This document shows positions 1-9,000 of a stretch of 31,452 nt of DNA, one piece after another. A program made the position numbers and the translations under genes. Position 1 is the first letter of the stretch. Every line of letters starts with the position of its first letter. The stretch lies in assembly GCA_964591105.1 (NCBI GenBank), contig CAZPZR010000016.1, positions 1-31,452 on the forward strand, given 5' to 3'. The notes below the pieces were generated by a model. The model was not told the origin of the DNA. It ran no database searches and was given only the letters and a program-made list of their open reading frames with translations. This stretch comes from CAZPZR01 sp964591105. Lineage in GTDB: Bacteria; Bacillota; Clostridia; Lachnospirales; Lachnospiraceae.

Positions 1-27
1 TATTTATTATATATTCCTATATATTAG

Positions 28-72
28 AAAGAAAGTGGCAACTCTCAACATAAGAGCTACCACTTTCTTTTT
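28..72. terminator. Bidirectional-type hairpin terminator downstream of purB
   Basis: An 11-bp stem (AAAGAAAGTGG at 28-38 with CCACTTTCTTT at 60-70) encloses a second 4-bp helix (CTCT/AGAG) and a 7-nt loop. It lies 23 bp beyond the purB stop. The T-rich arm followed by TT suits plus-strand termination best, but the TTTCTTT arm also works for minus-strand purB transcripts. Confidence 0.7.
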
Positions 73-94
73 AGCACTTTATTAACACTTTATC

Positions 95-1528
95 TTATAC
101 ATGAATTTCAGCTTTCATTCCAAGCACATCTTTATTAGCATCCAGCAATGGGTGAATGACATTCTTAAGATATGCATCTACCTGTACTGCTGCACGTCCT
201 GTATATTTTGCAGGATCCATCGTCTCTTTCAGCTCATCCAAAGATAAGTTAAATGCTGGATCTTCTGCAATCAATTCAAGTAGATTATTATCTAATCCTT
301 TTTCTTTTACGTTCTTTCCTGCTTCCATAGAAAGTTCACGGATTCTTTCGTGAAGTTCCTGTCTGTCTCCACCAGCCTTTACAGCATCCATCATAATGTT
401 TTCAGTAGCCATAAATGGAAGTTCTGACATCAAACGTTTTTCAATTACTTTTGGATATACAACCAAACCGTCTACTACATTCAGGCAAAGATCCAGGATG
501 CCATCAATTGCAAGGAATCCTTCTGGAACACTGAGACGTTTATTAGCAGAATCATCTAACGTTCTTTCAAACCACTGTGTTGCAGATGTAATCGCTGGAT
601 TCAACGCATCAATCATTACATATCTTGATAAAGAAGCGATTCTTTCACTTCTCATTGGGTTTCTCTTGTAAGCCATAGCAGATGATCCAATCTGTGATTT
701 TTCAAATGGTTCTTCTACTTCTTTCAAATGCTGGAGCAGACGAATATCGTTAGAGAACTTGTGCGCACTTGCTGCAATTCCAGCAAGAACATTCAATACT
801 CTTGTGTCAACTTTTCTTGAATAAGTCTGTCCTGATACAGGGTAGCAAGCTTTGAATCCCATCTTTTCAGCAATCATTGGGTCAATCTTGTCGATAGTTT
901 CCTGATCTCCGTCAAATAATTCCAAGAAACTTGCCTGTGTACCTGTTGTTCCTTTGGAGCCAAGAAGCTTCAATGTACTCTTTACATATTCAAGATCTTC
1001 TAAATCCATTGCAAATTCCTGCATCCACAATGTTGCTCTCTTCCCTACAGTAGATGGCTGCGCTGGCTGGAAGTGTGTAAATGCAAGTGTTGGAAGGCTC
1101 TTGTATTCTTCTGCAAATTTAGCAAGTTCAGCAATAACATTAACCAGCTTTCTTCTCACGATTTCCAACGCTTCAGACATAACGATAATATCTGTGTTAT
1201 CTCCTACGTAACAAGATGTTGCCCCAAGATGAATGATTCCTTTTGCTTTTGGGCACTGCTGTCCATATGCATATACATGAGACATTACGTCATGACGTAC
1301 AACTTTTTCGCGTTCTTTTGCGACTTCATAGTTGATATCGTCTGCGTGCGCCTTTAATTCTTCAATCTGTTCATCTGTAATTGGCAGTCCTAACTCTTTT
1401 TCAGTTTCTGCAAGTGCAATCCATAACTTTCTCCATGTGCGGAATTTCTTATCTGGTGAAAAAATGTACTGCATTTCTTTGCTTGCATAGCGCTCAGAAA
1501 GAGGGCTCTGGTATCTGTCATTACTCAT
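95..1528 (-). CDS. purB: Adenylosuccinate lyase
   Basis: Cytosolic enzyme of purine synthesis. It cleaves SAICAR to AICAR and adenylosuccinate to AMP, releasing fumarate. The 477-aa protein has the fumarase/aspartase superfamily signature SSAMAYKRNPM at about residues 282-292, the HLGATSCYVGDNTD block near 100-113 and the catalytic-His segment THFQPAQ near 151-157. The frame stays open to an ATG at 1591, but I place the start at 1528 (MSNDRYQSPLSERY). That ATG has GGAG eight bases upstream, matches the usual family N-terminus, and the inferred transcription start (about 1590) lies too close to 1591 to allow a leader there. It appears monocistronic, between its own promoter and terminator. Other purine genes are not nearby. 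Confidence 0.96.
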   Translation of the reverse strand: MSNDRYQSPLSERYASKEMQYIFSPDKKFRTWRKLWIALAETEKELGLPITDEQIEELKAHADDINYEVAKEREKVVRHDVMSHVYAYGQQCPKAKGIIHLGATSCYVGDNTDIIVMSEALEIVRRKLVNVIAELAKFAEEYKSLPTLAFTHFQPAQPSTVGKRATLWMQEFAMDLEDLEYVKSTLKLLGSKGTTGTQASFLELFDGDQETIDKIDPMIAEKMGFKACYPVSGQTYSRKVDTRVLNVLAGIAASAHKFSNDIRLLQHLKEVEEPFEKSQIGSSAMAYKRNPMRSERIASLSRYVMIDALNPAITSATQWFERTLDDSANKRLSVPEGFLAIDGILDLCLNVVDGLVVYPKVIEKRLMSELPFMATENIMMDAVKAGGDRQELHERIRELSMEAGKNVKEKGLDNNLLELIAEDPAFNLSLDELKETMDPAKYTGRAAVQVDAYLKNVIHPLLDANKDVLGMKAEIHV

Positions 1529-1596
1529 AATGTAATTCTCCTTTTCGTCTTTATTATCATTGTAATCTCTAGTTTCAAACACTATTTCCATTACAA

Positions 1597-1626
1597 AGTA
1601 TAATACAAGGCGGTTGGAAAAGCAAT
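1597..1626 (-). promoter_or_regulatory. Sigma-A promoter of purB
   Basis: On the minus strand TTGCTT, a 17-nt spacer and TATACT (-10 at 1597-1602) give a start near 1590. The -35 region lies in the loop and arm of the 1604-1644 hairpin, so the promoter and the upstream terminator overlap. Confidence 0.6.
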
Positions 1627-1644
1627 ATTTCCAACCGCCTTGTA
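1604..1644. terminator. Strong hairpin between the ABC operon and purB
   Basis: A perfect 17-bp inverted repeat (arms 1604-1620 and 1628-1644, core GGCGGTTGGAAA) has a 7-nt loop. It lies 67 bp downstream of the ABC ATPase stop, so it probably ends that operon, although the following U-run is poor. It also overlaps the purB promoter. Confidence 0.6.
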
Positions 1645-1710
1645 CGTATTTAAGTTCATTATTTTTCGTCTTCTCATTTATTAGTACAACTAATATTATT
1701 CACTCATTTA

Positions 1711-2397
1711 TTAGTCATTTTTGAATTTTCCTAAAAACTCGCGGATTCGTTCATTTGAAGAATCAAAGACTTCTTCTGGAGTTCCTTCCACAGCAATGTA
1801 ACCATTATCCATGAAAATCACATGATCGGATACATTCTTCGCAAAATTCATCTCATGCGTAACGATTACCATCGTCATCTTTTCTGCCGCAAGATCCTTG
1901 ATTACTTTCAAGATTTCCCCTGTCAGTTCTGGATCTAATGCAGATGTAGGTTCATCGAAAAACAAAATATCTGGTTTCATAGCCAGTGCTCTCGCAATAG
2001 AAACTCGCTGCTGCTGTCCTCCGGAAAGCTGATATGGATATGCATTCTCCTTATCTGCTAATCCCATCTTACGAAGCAGTACTCTTGCTTCTTCATAAAC
2101 TTCTTCTTTTTTTCTTTTCTGTACTCGAATCGGCGCATCTGTAATATTTTTCATAACAGAATAGTGTGGAAATAAATTAAAGTTCTGGAACACAAGTCCA
2201 AAGGTTCCTTCATATTCAATTGTTCCCGCATCTGCCGTCTCCAAATTCGTCGCACAACGGAGAAGTGTAGACTTTCCGGAACCGGATGGTCCGATAATTC
2301 CTAAAACTTCTCCTTTTTCAACAGTAAGTGAAATGTCCTTTAAAACTTCCACACCGTTAAAGCTTTTTTTAATATTTTTCATCTCTAACAGGCTCAT
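1711..2397 (-). CDS. Polar amino acid ABC transporter ATPase (GlnQ/HisP type)
   Basis: The 228-aa cytoplasmic ATPase energises amino acid import with the permease and lipoprotein encoded just upstream. Visible motifs: Walker A GPSGSGKST (36-44), Q-loop Q71 in LVFQNFNLFPH, signature LSGGQQQ (124-130), Walker B ILFFDEP (144-150) and the switch histidine in VTHEM. The distance from Walker A to the Q-loop is about 18 residues shorter than is typical for this family: the segment that normally follows the first beta-strand (xDGxxI...LRxxVG) is reduced to EYEGTFG. The reading frame is otherwise intact, so this looks like a small in-frame deletion rather than decay. The ribosome binding site is AGGAGGGG. 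It is last gene of a three-gene operon, 12 bp after the permease. The substrate cannot be told from the sequence. Confidence 0.93.
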   Translation of the reverse strand: MSLLEMKNIKKSFNGVEVLKDISLTVEKGEVLGIIGPSGSGKSTLLRCATNLETADAGTIEYEGTFGLVFQNFNLFPHYSVMKNITDAPIRVQKRKKEEVYEEARVLLRKMGLADKENAYPYQLSGGQQQRVSIARALAMKPDILFFDEPTSALDPELTGEILKVIKDLAAEKMTMVIVTHEMNFAKNVSDHVIFMDNGYIAVEGTPEEVFDSSNERIREFLGKFKND

Positions 2398-2409
2398 GAC
2401 ATTCCCCTC

Positions 2410-3060
2410 CTATCGATAGTAATTCATCTTATTTTCAATCGCTTCCATAACGAAAGCTACAATCAAGTTAAAGACATAGTAAAAGATTCCTGCTGCAATG
2501 AATGCTGTCATTGATGTCTGTGCTGCCGCAATCTGCTTCGCGATCGTGAACATCTCCGGAATCGCAATTACAAATGATAAAGATGTATCTTTTACAAGCG
2601 TAATTACTTCATTCGTGATTGATGGCAAGATTCGTTTCATCACCTGTGGAAAGATGATGCGAAAGAATGTCTGTGTCTTCGTATAACCTAATACTTTCGC
2701 TGCTTCATACTGCCCTGCTGAAATAGACTCAATTCCTCCACGATAGATTTCCGCAAAGTACGCTGCGTAATTAATTGCAAATCCAATCAATACCGCTGTC
2801 ATTCGATAGCCACTGCTGATTCTGGCGCCGAATATGTAATAAGGTCCAAAATATACAACCATCAACTGTAACATCAAAGGTGTTCCTCTCATGATTGATA
2901 TATACACCTTTGACAACCATCGAATTGGTGCAATTTTTGACATTCTTCCAAAGGCTACTACTAACCCCAGTGGAAGTGAAAATACAAGTGTCAGCACAAA
3001 AATCTCTGTGGATGTTATCATCCCACCACACAGCTGACTTATCATTGTCCCCAGTTCCAT
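2410..3060 (-). CDS. Amino acid ABC transporter permease (HisM/GlnP family)
   Basis: A 216-aa integral membrane protein of the His/Glu/Gln/Arg/opine permease family. It starts with the hydrophobic segment typical of the family and carries the cytoplasmic EAA-type loop (YEAAKVLGYTKTQTFFRII, about residues 118-136) that docks on the ATPase. About five membrane segments can be read. The motif SIMRGTPLMLQL near residue 57 is also family-typical (usual form RGTPLLVQ). A single permease gene suggests a homodimeric channel. It lies between the lipoprotein (14 bp upstream) and the ATPase (12 bp downstream), with a GAGG ribosome binding site. Substrate unknown. Confidence 0.93.
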   Translation of the reverse strand: MELGTMISQLCGGMITSTEIFVLTLVFSLPLGLVVAFGRMSKIAPIRWLSKVYISIMRGTPLMLQLMVVYFGPYYIFGARISSGYRMTAVLIGFAINYAAYFAEIYRGGIESISAGQYEAAKVLGYTKTQTFFRIIFPQVMKRILPSITNEVITLVKDTSLSFVIAIPEMFTIAKQIAAAQTSMTAFIAAGIFYYVFNLIVAFVMEAIENKMNYYR

Positions 3061-3074
3061 TTACTCATTCCTCA

Positions 3075-3917
3075 CTATTTTCCTATGCAAAGAGATCCTG
3101 GCACACCAAAATCTGCATATTTTTCTGCGATTTCTGCAACAGTTCCATCTGCTGCCATCTCGTCTAATGTTTTCTGAACAGTGTCTTTCAGCTCATCGTT
3201 GCCAAGTTTAAATGCAACACCGTACTGTTCTGAAGCAATATCTTCATCTAAAATCTTAAATGCATCTGGATTTTCTCTAGAATTCATCTGGTAGTAAGCA
3301 ACTCCGATATCCATAGCGATTGCATCACATGCGCCAGATTCCAAATCCATAAATGCAGTATTATATTCTGCAATCTGTGTCAGAGAACCAAATGTATCTG
3401 CTAATTCTTTTTTATCACCGTTCAAAGCTGCGAGTGCTGAAGAATCTACCTGTGTCTCTACTAACTTTCCTGCAAGATCTTCCAGTGTATCAATTCCTGA
3501 ATCTGCGGCTACAACAATTACCTGACGATTGTCAATGTATGGCTCTGTCCATGTGTACTCTGTCTCACGTCCATCTCCTGTCATTGTAAATCCGTTCCAA
3601 ATACAGTCGATTGTACCAGAATCAATCTCCATCTTTTTCGCATCCCAGTCAATTGGCTGTTTCACAAGTGTCCAACCATTTCTATCGCAAACTTCCTGTG
3701 CAAGATCAAGATCGAATCCTACGTATTCGCCAGAATCATCTTTATATCCATAAGGTGGAAATGAAGCATCAAATCCAACAACTAATGTCTCATCATCATT
3801 CTCCACTGCCTGGCCTTCCTGCGCGTTGCTCTCTTCCTTCTTGTCTCCGCATCCTGTCAAAGCTGTTGCTGTAACCATAACTGCTGCTAATAACAATGCA
3901 ATACTTTTTCTTTTCAT
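3075..3917 (-). CDS. Amino acid ABC transporter substrate-binding lipoprotein
   Basis: First gene of the importer operon; a family 3 extracellular solute-binding protein anchored to the membrane. The N-terminus is a lipoprotein signal peptide (MKRKSIALLL...) ending in lipobox LTGC, so Cys is the lipidated residue. The mature part begins with an acidic linker and then VGFDASFPPYGYKDDSG, followed by VGFDLDLAQEV, the classic first lobe of polar amino acid receptors. The frame is open to 3935, but I use the ATG at 3917 because GGGAGG lies ten bases before it and the signal peptide then has its normal Lys/Arg start. The ligand may be a polar or sulfur amino acid; the sequence does not settle it. 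Confidence 0.94.
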   Translation of the reverse strand: MKRKSIALLLAAVMVTATALTGCGDKKEESNAQEGQAVENDDETLVVGFDASFPPYGYKDDSGEYVGFDLDLAQEVCDRNGWTLVKQPIDWDAKKMEIDSGTIDCIWNGFTMTGDGRETEYTWTEPYIDNRQVIVVAADSGIDTLEDLAGKLVETQVDSSALAALNGDKKELADTFGSLTQIAEYNTAFMDLESGACDAIAMDIGVAYYQMNSRENPDAFKILDEDIASEQYGVAFKLGNDELKDTVQKTLDEMAADGTVAEIAEKYADFGVPGSLCIGK

Positions 3918-4016
3918 AATCCTATGTCCTCCCATACTTTTCTATCGGTAAAAGCCTAATTGTCGCTCGCTACCTTATTAGCAATTGACTACTTTACCAC
4001 ACTAAAACGTACAGTC

Positions 4017-4045
4017 ATAGTAACACAGGAACTACTTTTTGTCAA
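4017..4045 (-). promoter_or_regulatory. Sigma-A promoter of the amino acid ABC operon
   Basis: Minus strand TTGACA (4040-4045), 17-nt spacer, TACTAT (4017-4022) preceded by TG (extended -10). The predicted start is near 4010, leaving a leader of about 93 nt before the lipoprotein ATG. The -35 box lies inside the last codons of the preceding TPR-like gene. No riboswitch fold was recognised in the leader. Confidence 0.75.
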
Positions 4046-4802
4046 TCCTACGATATTCCTTTTTCCAGAGTTCTACATTTTTCCGGTCAAGATTCATATC
4101 TTCTTTTCGTTTCACTGCCTTCAAATCTTCTTTCAAGACAGCATTCATATTCAAAAACACTGCATTTCCAGACAGCATCTTCACATACTCTGCCTCTGGC
4201 ATTGAGCGATAACAACTATATAAATATGCTTTTAACATATACGCATCTTCGCAAATCTTGTACGCCTCTTTGTAAGCCTCTGCTGCTTCTGCGTATAAAA
4301 ACAATCTTCCATAAGCAGTTCCCAGGCATGCGTAGATATTTCCATAGAATTTCTTATCTACAGACTCATCACGCTCTCCATTGATAATGGACTGATATAC
4401 AAGAATTGCAGCTGCATACTCTCCGCTTTCTAATAAGCTGTCTGCTTTGTATTTTCTTTTTTCTACTTCTTTCTGATTTTTCAGACGTTCTAAGACCACC
4501 TGCATCTTGTTAATATCTGCATTTCCATAAATCACAGAACCTCGCAGGATTGCCAACACAAATTGTTCCTGAGAACACTTCTGTACCAACAGTTCTACCA
4601 ATTCTTCAGCAAGCGTCTCCATCCCAAGTTCTGATGCAATCCATTCGCAAAGCTGTCGATTCATAATCGTGTGATCGATCAGATATAAATTGTTGCAAAT
4701 ATAATAGCAAAGTTCCTCAATCGTATAGATTTTGATATGAACTCTTGTTATCTCATAAGGTTGTTTTGCCCGCTTATTGTGACAAAGAATTAAACTCCCC
4801 AT
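4032..4802 (-). CDS. TPR-like protein, third gene of the DUF5717/DUF5716 operon
   Basis: A 256-aa, probably cytosolic, all-alpha protein without signal peptide or membrane segments. Residues about 120-205 contain tetratricopeptide-like helical pairs (KADSLLESGEYAAAILVYQSII; CLGTAYGRLFLYAEAAEAYKEAY). The N-terminal 60 residues are different and unrecognised. The C-terminus is highly charged (KAVKRKEDMNLDRKN). It overlaps the end of the upstream DUF5716-type gene by 29 bp and has AGGAGG five bases before its ATG, which indicates translational coupling. A scaffold or partner-binding role for the two larger operon products is inferred; no enzymatic motif is visible. Confidence 0.8.
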   Translation of the reverse strand: MGSLILCHNKRAKQPYEITRVHIKIYTIEELCYYICNNLYLIDHTIMNRQLCEWIASELGMETLAEELVELLVQKCSQEQFVLAILRGSVIYGNADINKMQVVLERLKNQKEVEKRKYKADSLLESGEYAAAILVYQSIINGERDESVDKKFYGNIYACLGTAYGRLFLYAEAAEAYKEAYKICEDAYMLKAYLYSCYRSMPEAEYVKMLSGNAVFLNMNAVLKEDLKAVKRKEDMNLDRKNVELWKKEYRRIDKK

Positions 4803-6054
4803 TCATGCCTCCTAAATCCAGAACTTTTTCCGCGTAAAAACCTGTTGCAGGGAAAAATTCTCCAAATCCGATATCTCTGAAGCTGATCTTGCAAGTCCGC
4901 TCGTCAAAGAACATCACGTCAATCTGTGCTCGCAAAGAATAATCTCTTCTTTCTTCCAATCCTTCCAAAGAAAGTTTTTCCACACGCAAGCCCTCACCAA
5001 CCAAAGATTCAATATGAATCTCAATATCCGACGCATCTTCCAGAATCACTTCCCATTGGCCATCTGCCTCATACCAGTGAGTCCCCCAGGATACGATTGG
5101 ATACCATCCTTCTTTTCCTTCCACACGCATACGAAGTGAAATCTGTTCCATCATACGTGTCTCATCCAGATAGATTGGCCCTTCCTTGTCATCGGTCGAT
5201 TTTCTCACCGCTGTGTAGCAAGCACCTCTGCTATACAGATTATTTCCCATAAATGCCCTTCTGCCGTTGCATAAAATTTTCAAAGAATCTGGATACCACT
5301 TCTTTTCAAATCCTTCTCCAGCGAGGAATACGGATGAAATCACTTTCTTTTCAAATACACTCTGAATGAAAGTCTTAAATGTCTCATCTGCTGTCTTTCC
5401 CTTTTCTTCATTCATAACGCAAGACAGTGCTTCCAGTTCGTTAATATGTGCGCTTGCAACTTCATCGACTGTCACAAACTGCTCTTTTCCAGATGCATTC
5501 ATTGCATTTAATCTGCGGAGCATATAAGCATTAATCTTCTGCCCATCACAATAAAACATTGCTGCTTCGTACTGCCATAATTCTTTTGGCTGATACTGCA
5601 TGTAATAGCAGAAACTTTCTTTATAATCTTGAGCGTAAACCTGATCTTTTCCCAGTCCAAGATGTCTGCCAATCCCCTTGAACATCTTGCACATATCAAT
5701 GTTGGTAGATGGTGTTGTAAAAGTTAGGAAATCAATCTTTTCAAATGGTTCCAGTGTCAGCTCAATAAACTTTGCAAGGAGCCATACACCATCTCTTTTT
5801 CTTCCATTGATAACTACTTTTTCACGACGGATTGCCTTCGTAAATAAATCTGTGATCAGCTGACCTTCTTCCGCCTGCTTCTCAGCTTCTTCTCCATACA
5901 CCCAACTTTCATCTACATACCCTAAGCATAATGGAATTTGATAACCGAAAGTGCCATACTCCACTGTCTGCGGCTCATTATTCGTCTCATCATAATAACT
6001 GATCTGACAGCTCTTTTCATTAATATCATATCCCAGAATACTGCCCTTTTTCAT
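4774..6054 (-). CDS. DUF5716-type protein with degenerate Hsp70-like fold
   Basis: A 426-aa protein. I recognise it as the DUF5716 kind found beside DUF5717 in Lachnospiraceae; the biochemical function is unknown. The segment order looks like Hsp70: an N-terminal GYDINEKSCQISYY in place of the phosphate-1 loop (8-21); QDYKESFCYYMQY then AAMFYCDGQKINAYML (142-179) in place of NEPTAAALAYG/DLGGGTFDVSIL; SVFLAGEGF (241-249) in place of the adenosine motif; and SRGACYTA (275-282). After it comes a beta-rich tail where RAQIDVMFFDERTCKISFRD (375-394) resembles the substrate-binding beta domain. The glycines and acidic residues needed for ATP hydrolysis are mostly missing, which suggests a pseudo-ATPase. 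The ATG at 6054 is preferred over 6060 because GGGGAG then sits seven bases upstream. It lies 20 bp after the DUF5717-type gene. Confidence 0.8.
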   Translation of the reverse strand: MKKGSILGYDINEKSCQISYYDETNNEPQTVEYGTFGYQIPLCLGYVDESWVYGEEAEKQAEEGQLITDLFTKAIRREKVVINGRKRDGVWLLAKFIELTLEPFEKIDFLTFTTPSTNIDMCKMFKGIGRHLGLGKDQVYAQDYKESFCYYMQYQPKELWQYEAAMFYCDGQKINAYMLRRLNAMNASGKEQFVTVDEVASAHINELEALSCVMNEEKGKTADETFKTFIQSVFEKKVISSVFLAGEGFEKKWYPDSLKILCNGRRAFMGNNLYSRGACYTAVRKSTDDKEGPIYLDETRMMEQISLRMRVEGKEGWYPIVSWGTHWYEADGQWEVILEDASDIEIHIESLVGEGLRVEKLSLEGLEERRDYSLRAQIDVMFFDERTCKISFRDIGFGEFFPATGFYAEKVLDLGGMNGEFNSLSQ

Positions 6055-6074
6055 TACCATTCTCCCCTCATGCG

Positions 6075-9000
6075 TTAGTATATTCTATAGATTTCTTCTG
6101 CAAGACGTTCTTCTTCGCTAAATTCAATCATCGCCTTCTTGCATCTCGCATCAGACATTGTAATCATCGCATCAATCTTGCCATATTTTCCTGCTTTTTT
6201 CTTACGATGATCTTCTAACAGTTTCTTCTCTGTTGTCACAGATTCTTCTTCAGATACTTCTTCAAAATAATAACTGATTGCTTCATCATCAAAGAGGACA
6301 AACTGTTTCACATAAATATTTTCATAAATTGGCATCAGAACTTCGCATGTGTAGCCAAGTGCTTCTCTTCCGCCATTCTTTCTCTTATAGTGTAATTTCA
6401 ATCGGTTTCCTGCTGCCGCCTGATATCCGATCATCACCTTATCATAAAGCTGCACTTCTCTCAGCCACTCGCTCTTGTATTTCAAATACCAAGGGAATAC
6501 CATCTGCTTTTCACACATTTCACAAAGTACCTGATGAAGCACTGCTTCAAGTTCTTCGGAACCATGATATCCCGCATAATGCTTCAAAAGCGCAATTTTG
6601 CAAATATCCGGAAGATCTTCCTGCTTCTCACATTCATTTGCAATAATTTCAAATACACAATCCTGAAGCACACGTCCCTCTACGATATATTGCTTTGAGA
6701 CATATGCCAGATATGCCTGTTTCACGCGGAAATACACATTATCTGAAAGATAGTAGTCCTCGAAGATTTTCTCTTCCTGGAACAAATCTTCGGAAAATAC
6801 CATCTGCGTAATGATCTTTTCTCCCACTTTATAAGATGGAATCTCATATTCTCGCAATGTTTTCCAAAGTTTTTTCATATCAGCTGTTGCACCGCAATAA
6901 TAATTTGCCAAGTATACCAACGTCACTTTGTCATACTGCTGGCGACGGAATAATTCAAAACAAAGATGCAACAAGAACTTATCTTCTGTATAATTTTCCT
7001 CTCGAATTGTTCTGCTGCAAAGCTTGAATACTTCATGTTCCTCGAATGCCTTCATTCCCTTCAGACGAAGGTTTTCAAAGGTCAATTCTTCCACTTTTGC
7101 AGTTTCTTTCCATCTGCCTACACTTGCACCATATTTCTTGCACATCTCAAGGAATCTTGGTTCATAGAACAAACGTCTTGTCTCATACGGAATAGAATCT
7201 GTATAATATCTTCCATCCACAGATTCCCAAATTACGCGTGATTCCTTATCGTACAAGAAGATGATTGTAGAACCATTTTCTTCATATGGCACTTTCTGCA
7301 CGACACTTCCATCTTTTTCAATTACAAGAACTCGATGCATATTCGGAACTTTTGTCTTGATGGAGTAAGCAAAACACACATCTCTCATCGCTTCCATGTG
7401 TTCCGGCGTCATCTCTTTCTCATTGCAGAACTTTTTGTAAAGTACACAAAGAGGATCCGTAATATGTCGCTTCAACAGCTGCGTCCATGCAAATTCTTTC
7501 ATCTGCTCTTCATACGCCTGTACCAGTTCTTCTTTTCCTGTTGTATGGTTCAAAAGACTCGCATACAGGAATGCCGCTTTCTTATAATCCAACGTGTTGC
7601 CATGCACAAAATAGAGATAAATTGCTCTTGGCAGTGGATCACGCATCTTTTCAATATCCAAACTGAGCATATAATACTCGTACAACTGTGCAATCTTAAG
7701 TTCTGCCTCTACTGCACGGTGATACCACTGAAAATACTTATGCTCTGTCTTGTTTCCCTTGATTAAAAGGGTACAGATTGTATTTAAAATCATTGTCTCA
7801 TCATACATCTTGTAGAGTCGTTCCAAAATATGGAATAAAGAATCACTGAAATTCTTCTGCTGACTTGCAAAATTAGAGACATAAAGTGCTAATTCTTTCG
7901 TAATCAGGCGATACTTTGTTGCAAAGTTCAAAATCTGAATTTCAAACTTTCCAAGCTTTTTCAATAATAAAGGTTTTTCCTGATAACACATATATGCTTC
8001 CAAATAAAACAGCACTTCATGAATTCCAAACTCAAACTGCTGCTCCAACACCTCCAGACGCTTATATGGGTTTTTGTAGCGACTATCCAATCGAATCATC
8101 ATATAAAGCAGAAGCCAGGAGTCCTGATGTCTAACGTAAGTCTTGCCAATCTCATCGAGTACTCGTTCTGTATACTGCTGATTTTCTCGGATCAACGCAT
8201 TCAAATACAGATAATAGCAATTCGTAATTGGATCTTTTCCGATTGCAAAGCGGTTATAGTTATAGTTTTCCAAAATCCACTTCGCTTCTTCTACTTTATT
8301 CCCCAGCAAGTACACATTCGCCTGCACCAACTGGTACATCTCATTCTGAACATCCATACGACGCAGTTCACTCATCTTCTCTGTTGCACTGTCTACCCAG
8401 TCTTCCAGATCAATTCTTCCGGCTTTATGTCCCACATATTCTTTCAAAATCTGGGCACACAAAAGTTCTGGAACATGATGATTCTCATCGTATTCCTGAT
8501 TCTGCAATACTTCCACCTCATAGGTCAGTATCTCATATGGAGTGATAAATCGAATGCATCCGTAGTTTCTTCCCCCATGTAAAAATTCTGGGCGGACATA
8601 GTATTCGATTTCATACGTATTCCCTACAAAGTCTTCTGTTGTGAATTCAGAACGATTCACCTTCAGGAAATCGCCCTCTGTCTCAATTCGAACTGGCATA
8701 AATCCCCATGTATTCTTCATCAGGGAGATTACACCTTTCGTGGATTCCCGAATATCTTCAAACAACATTCCTTCCCCAGGAAGTGTAAGGAAAATGCATT
8801 CTTTCTGCTTAATTCCTACCAGGAATTCTTCCATCGCCTGTTCGCCAAGCGACCATTTTCTCATATTATCATATAAACAAAATGTGCGTTCATTTTCATA
8901 CTTCAAGATTTCGTAAAATTCTTTAGAACGGAACAGACGACCAGCCTCGGAAAAGTCTTTGATTGCAAGCTTTCTAAAATCATCCGTACTCTGTACTTTA

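Noticed and set aside
1529..1591. A 21-residue N-terminal extension of PurB
   Set aside because: The extension has no ribosome binding site and starts at about the predicted transcription start; the inner ATG has a good site and the family-typical N-terminus.
3918..4010. Riboswitch or T-box in the leader of the amino acid ABC operon
   Set aside because: The leader is about 93 nt with only weak 4-5 bp dyads, and no conserved T-box or riboswitch core was recognised.
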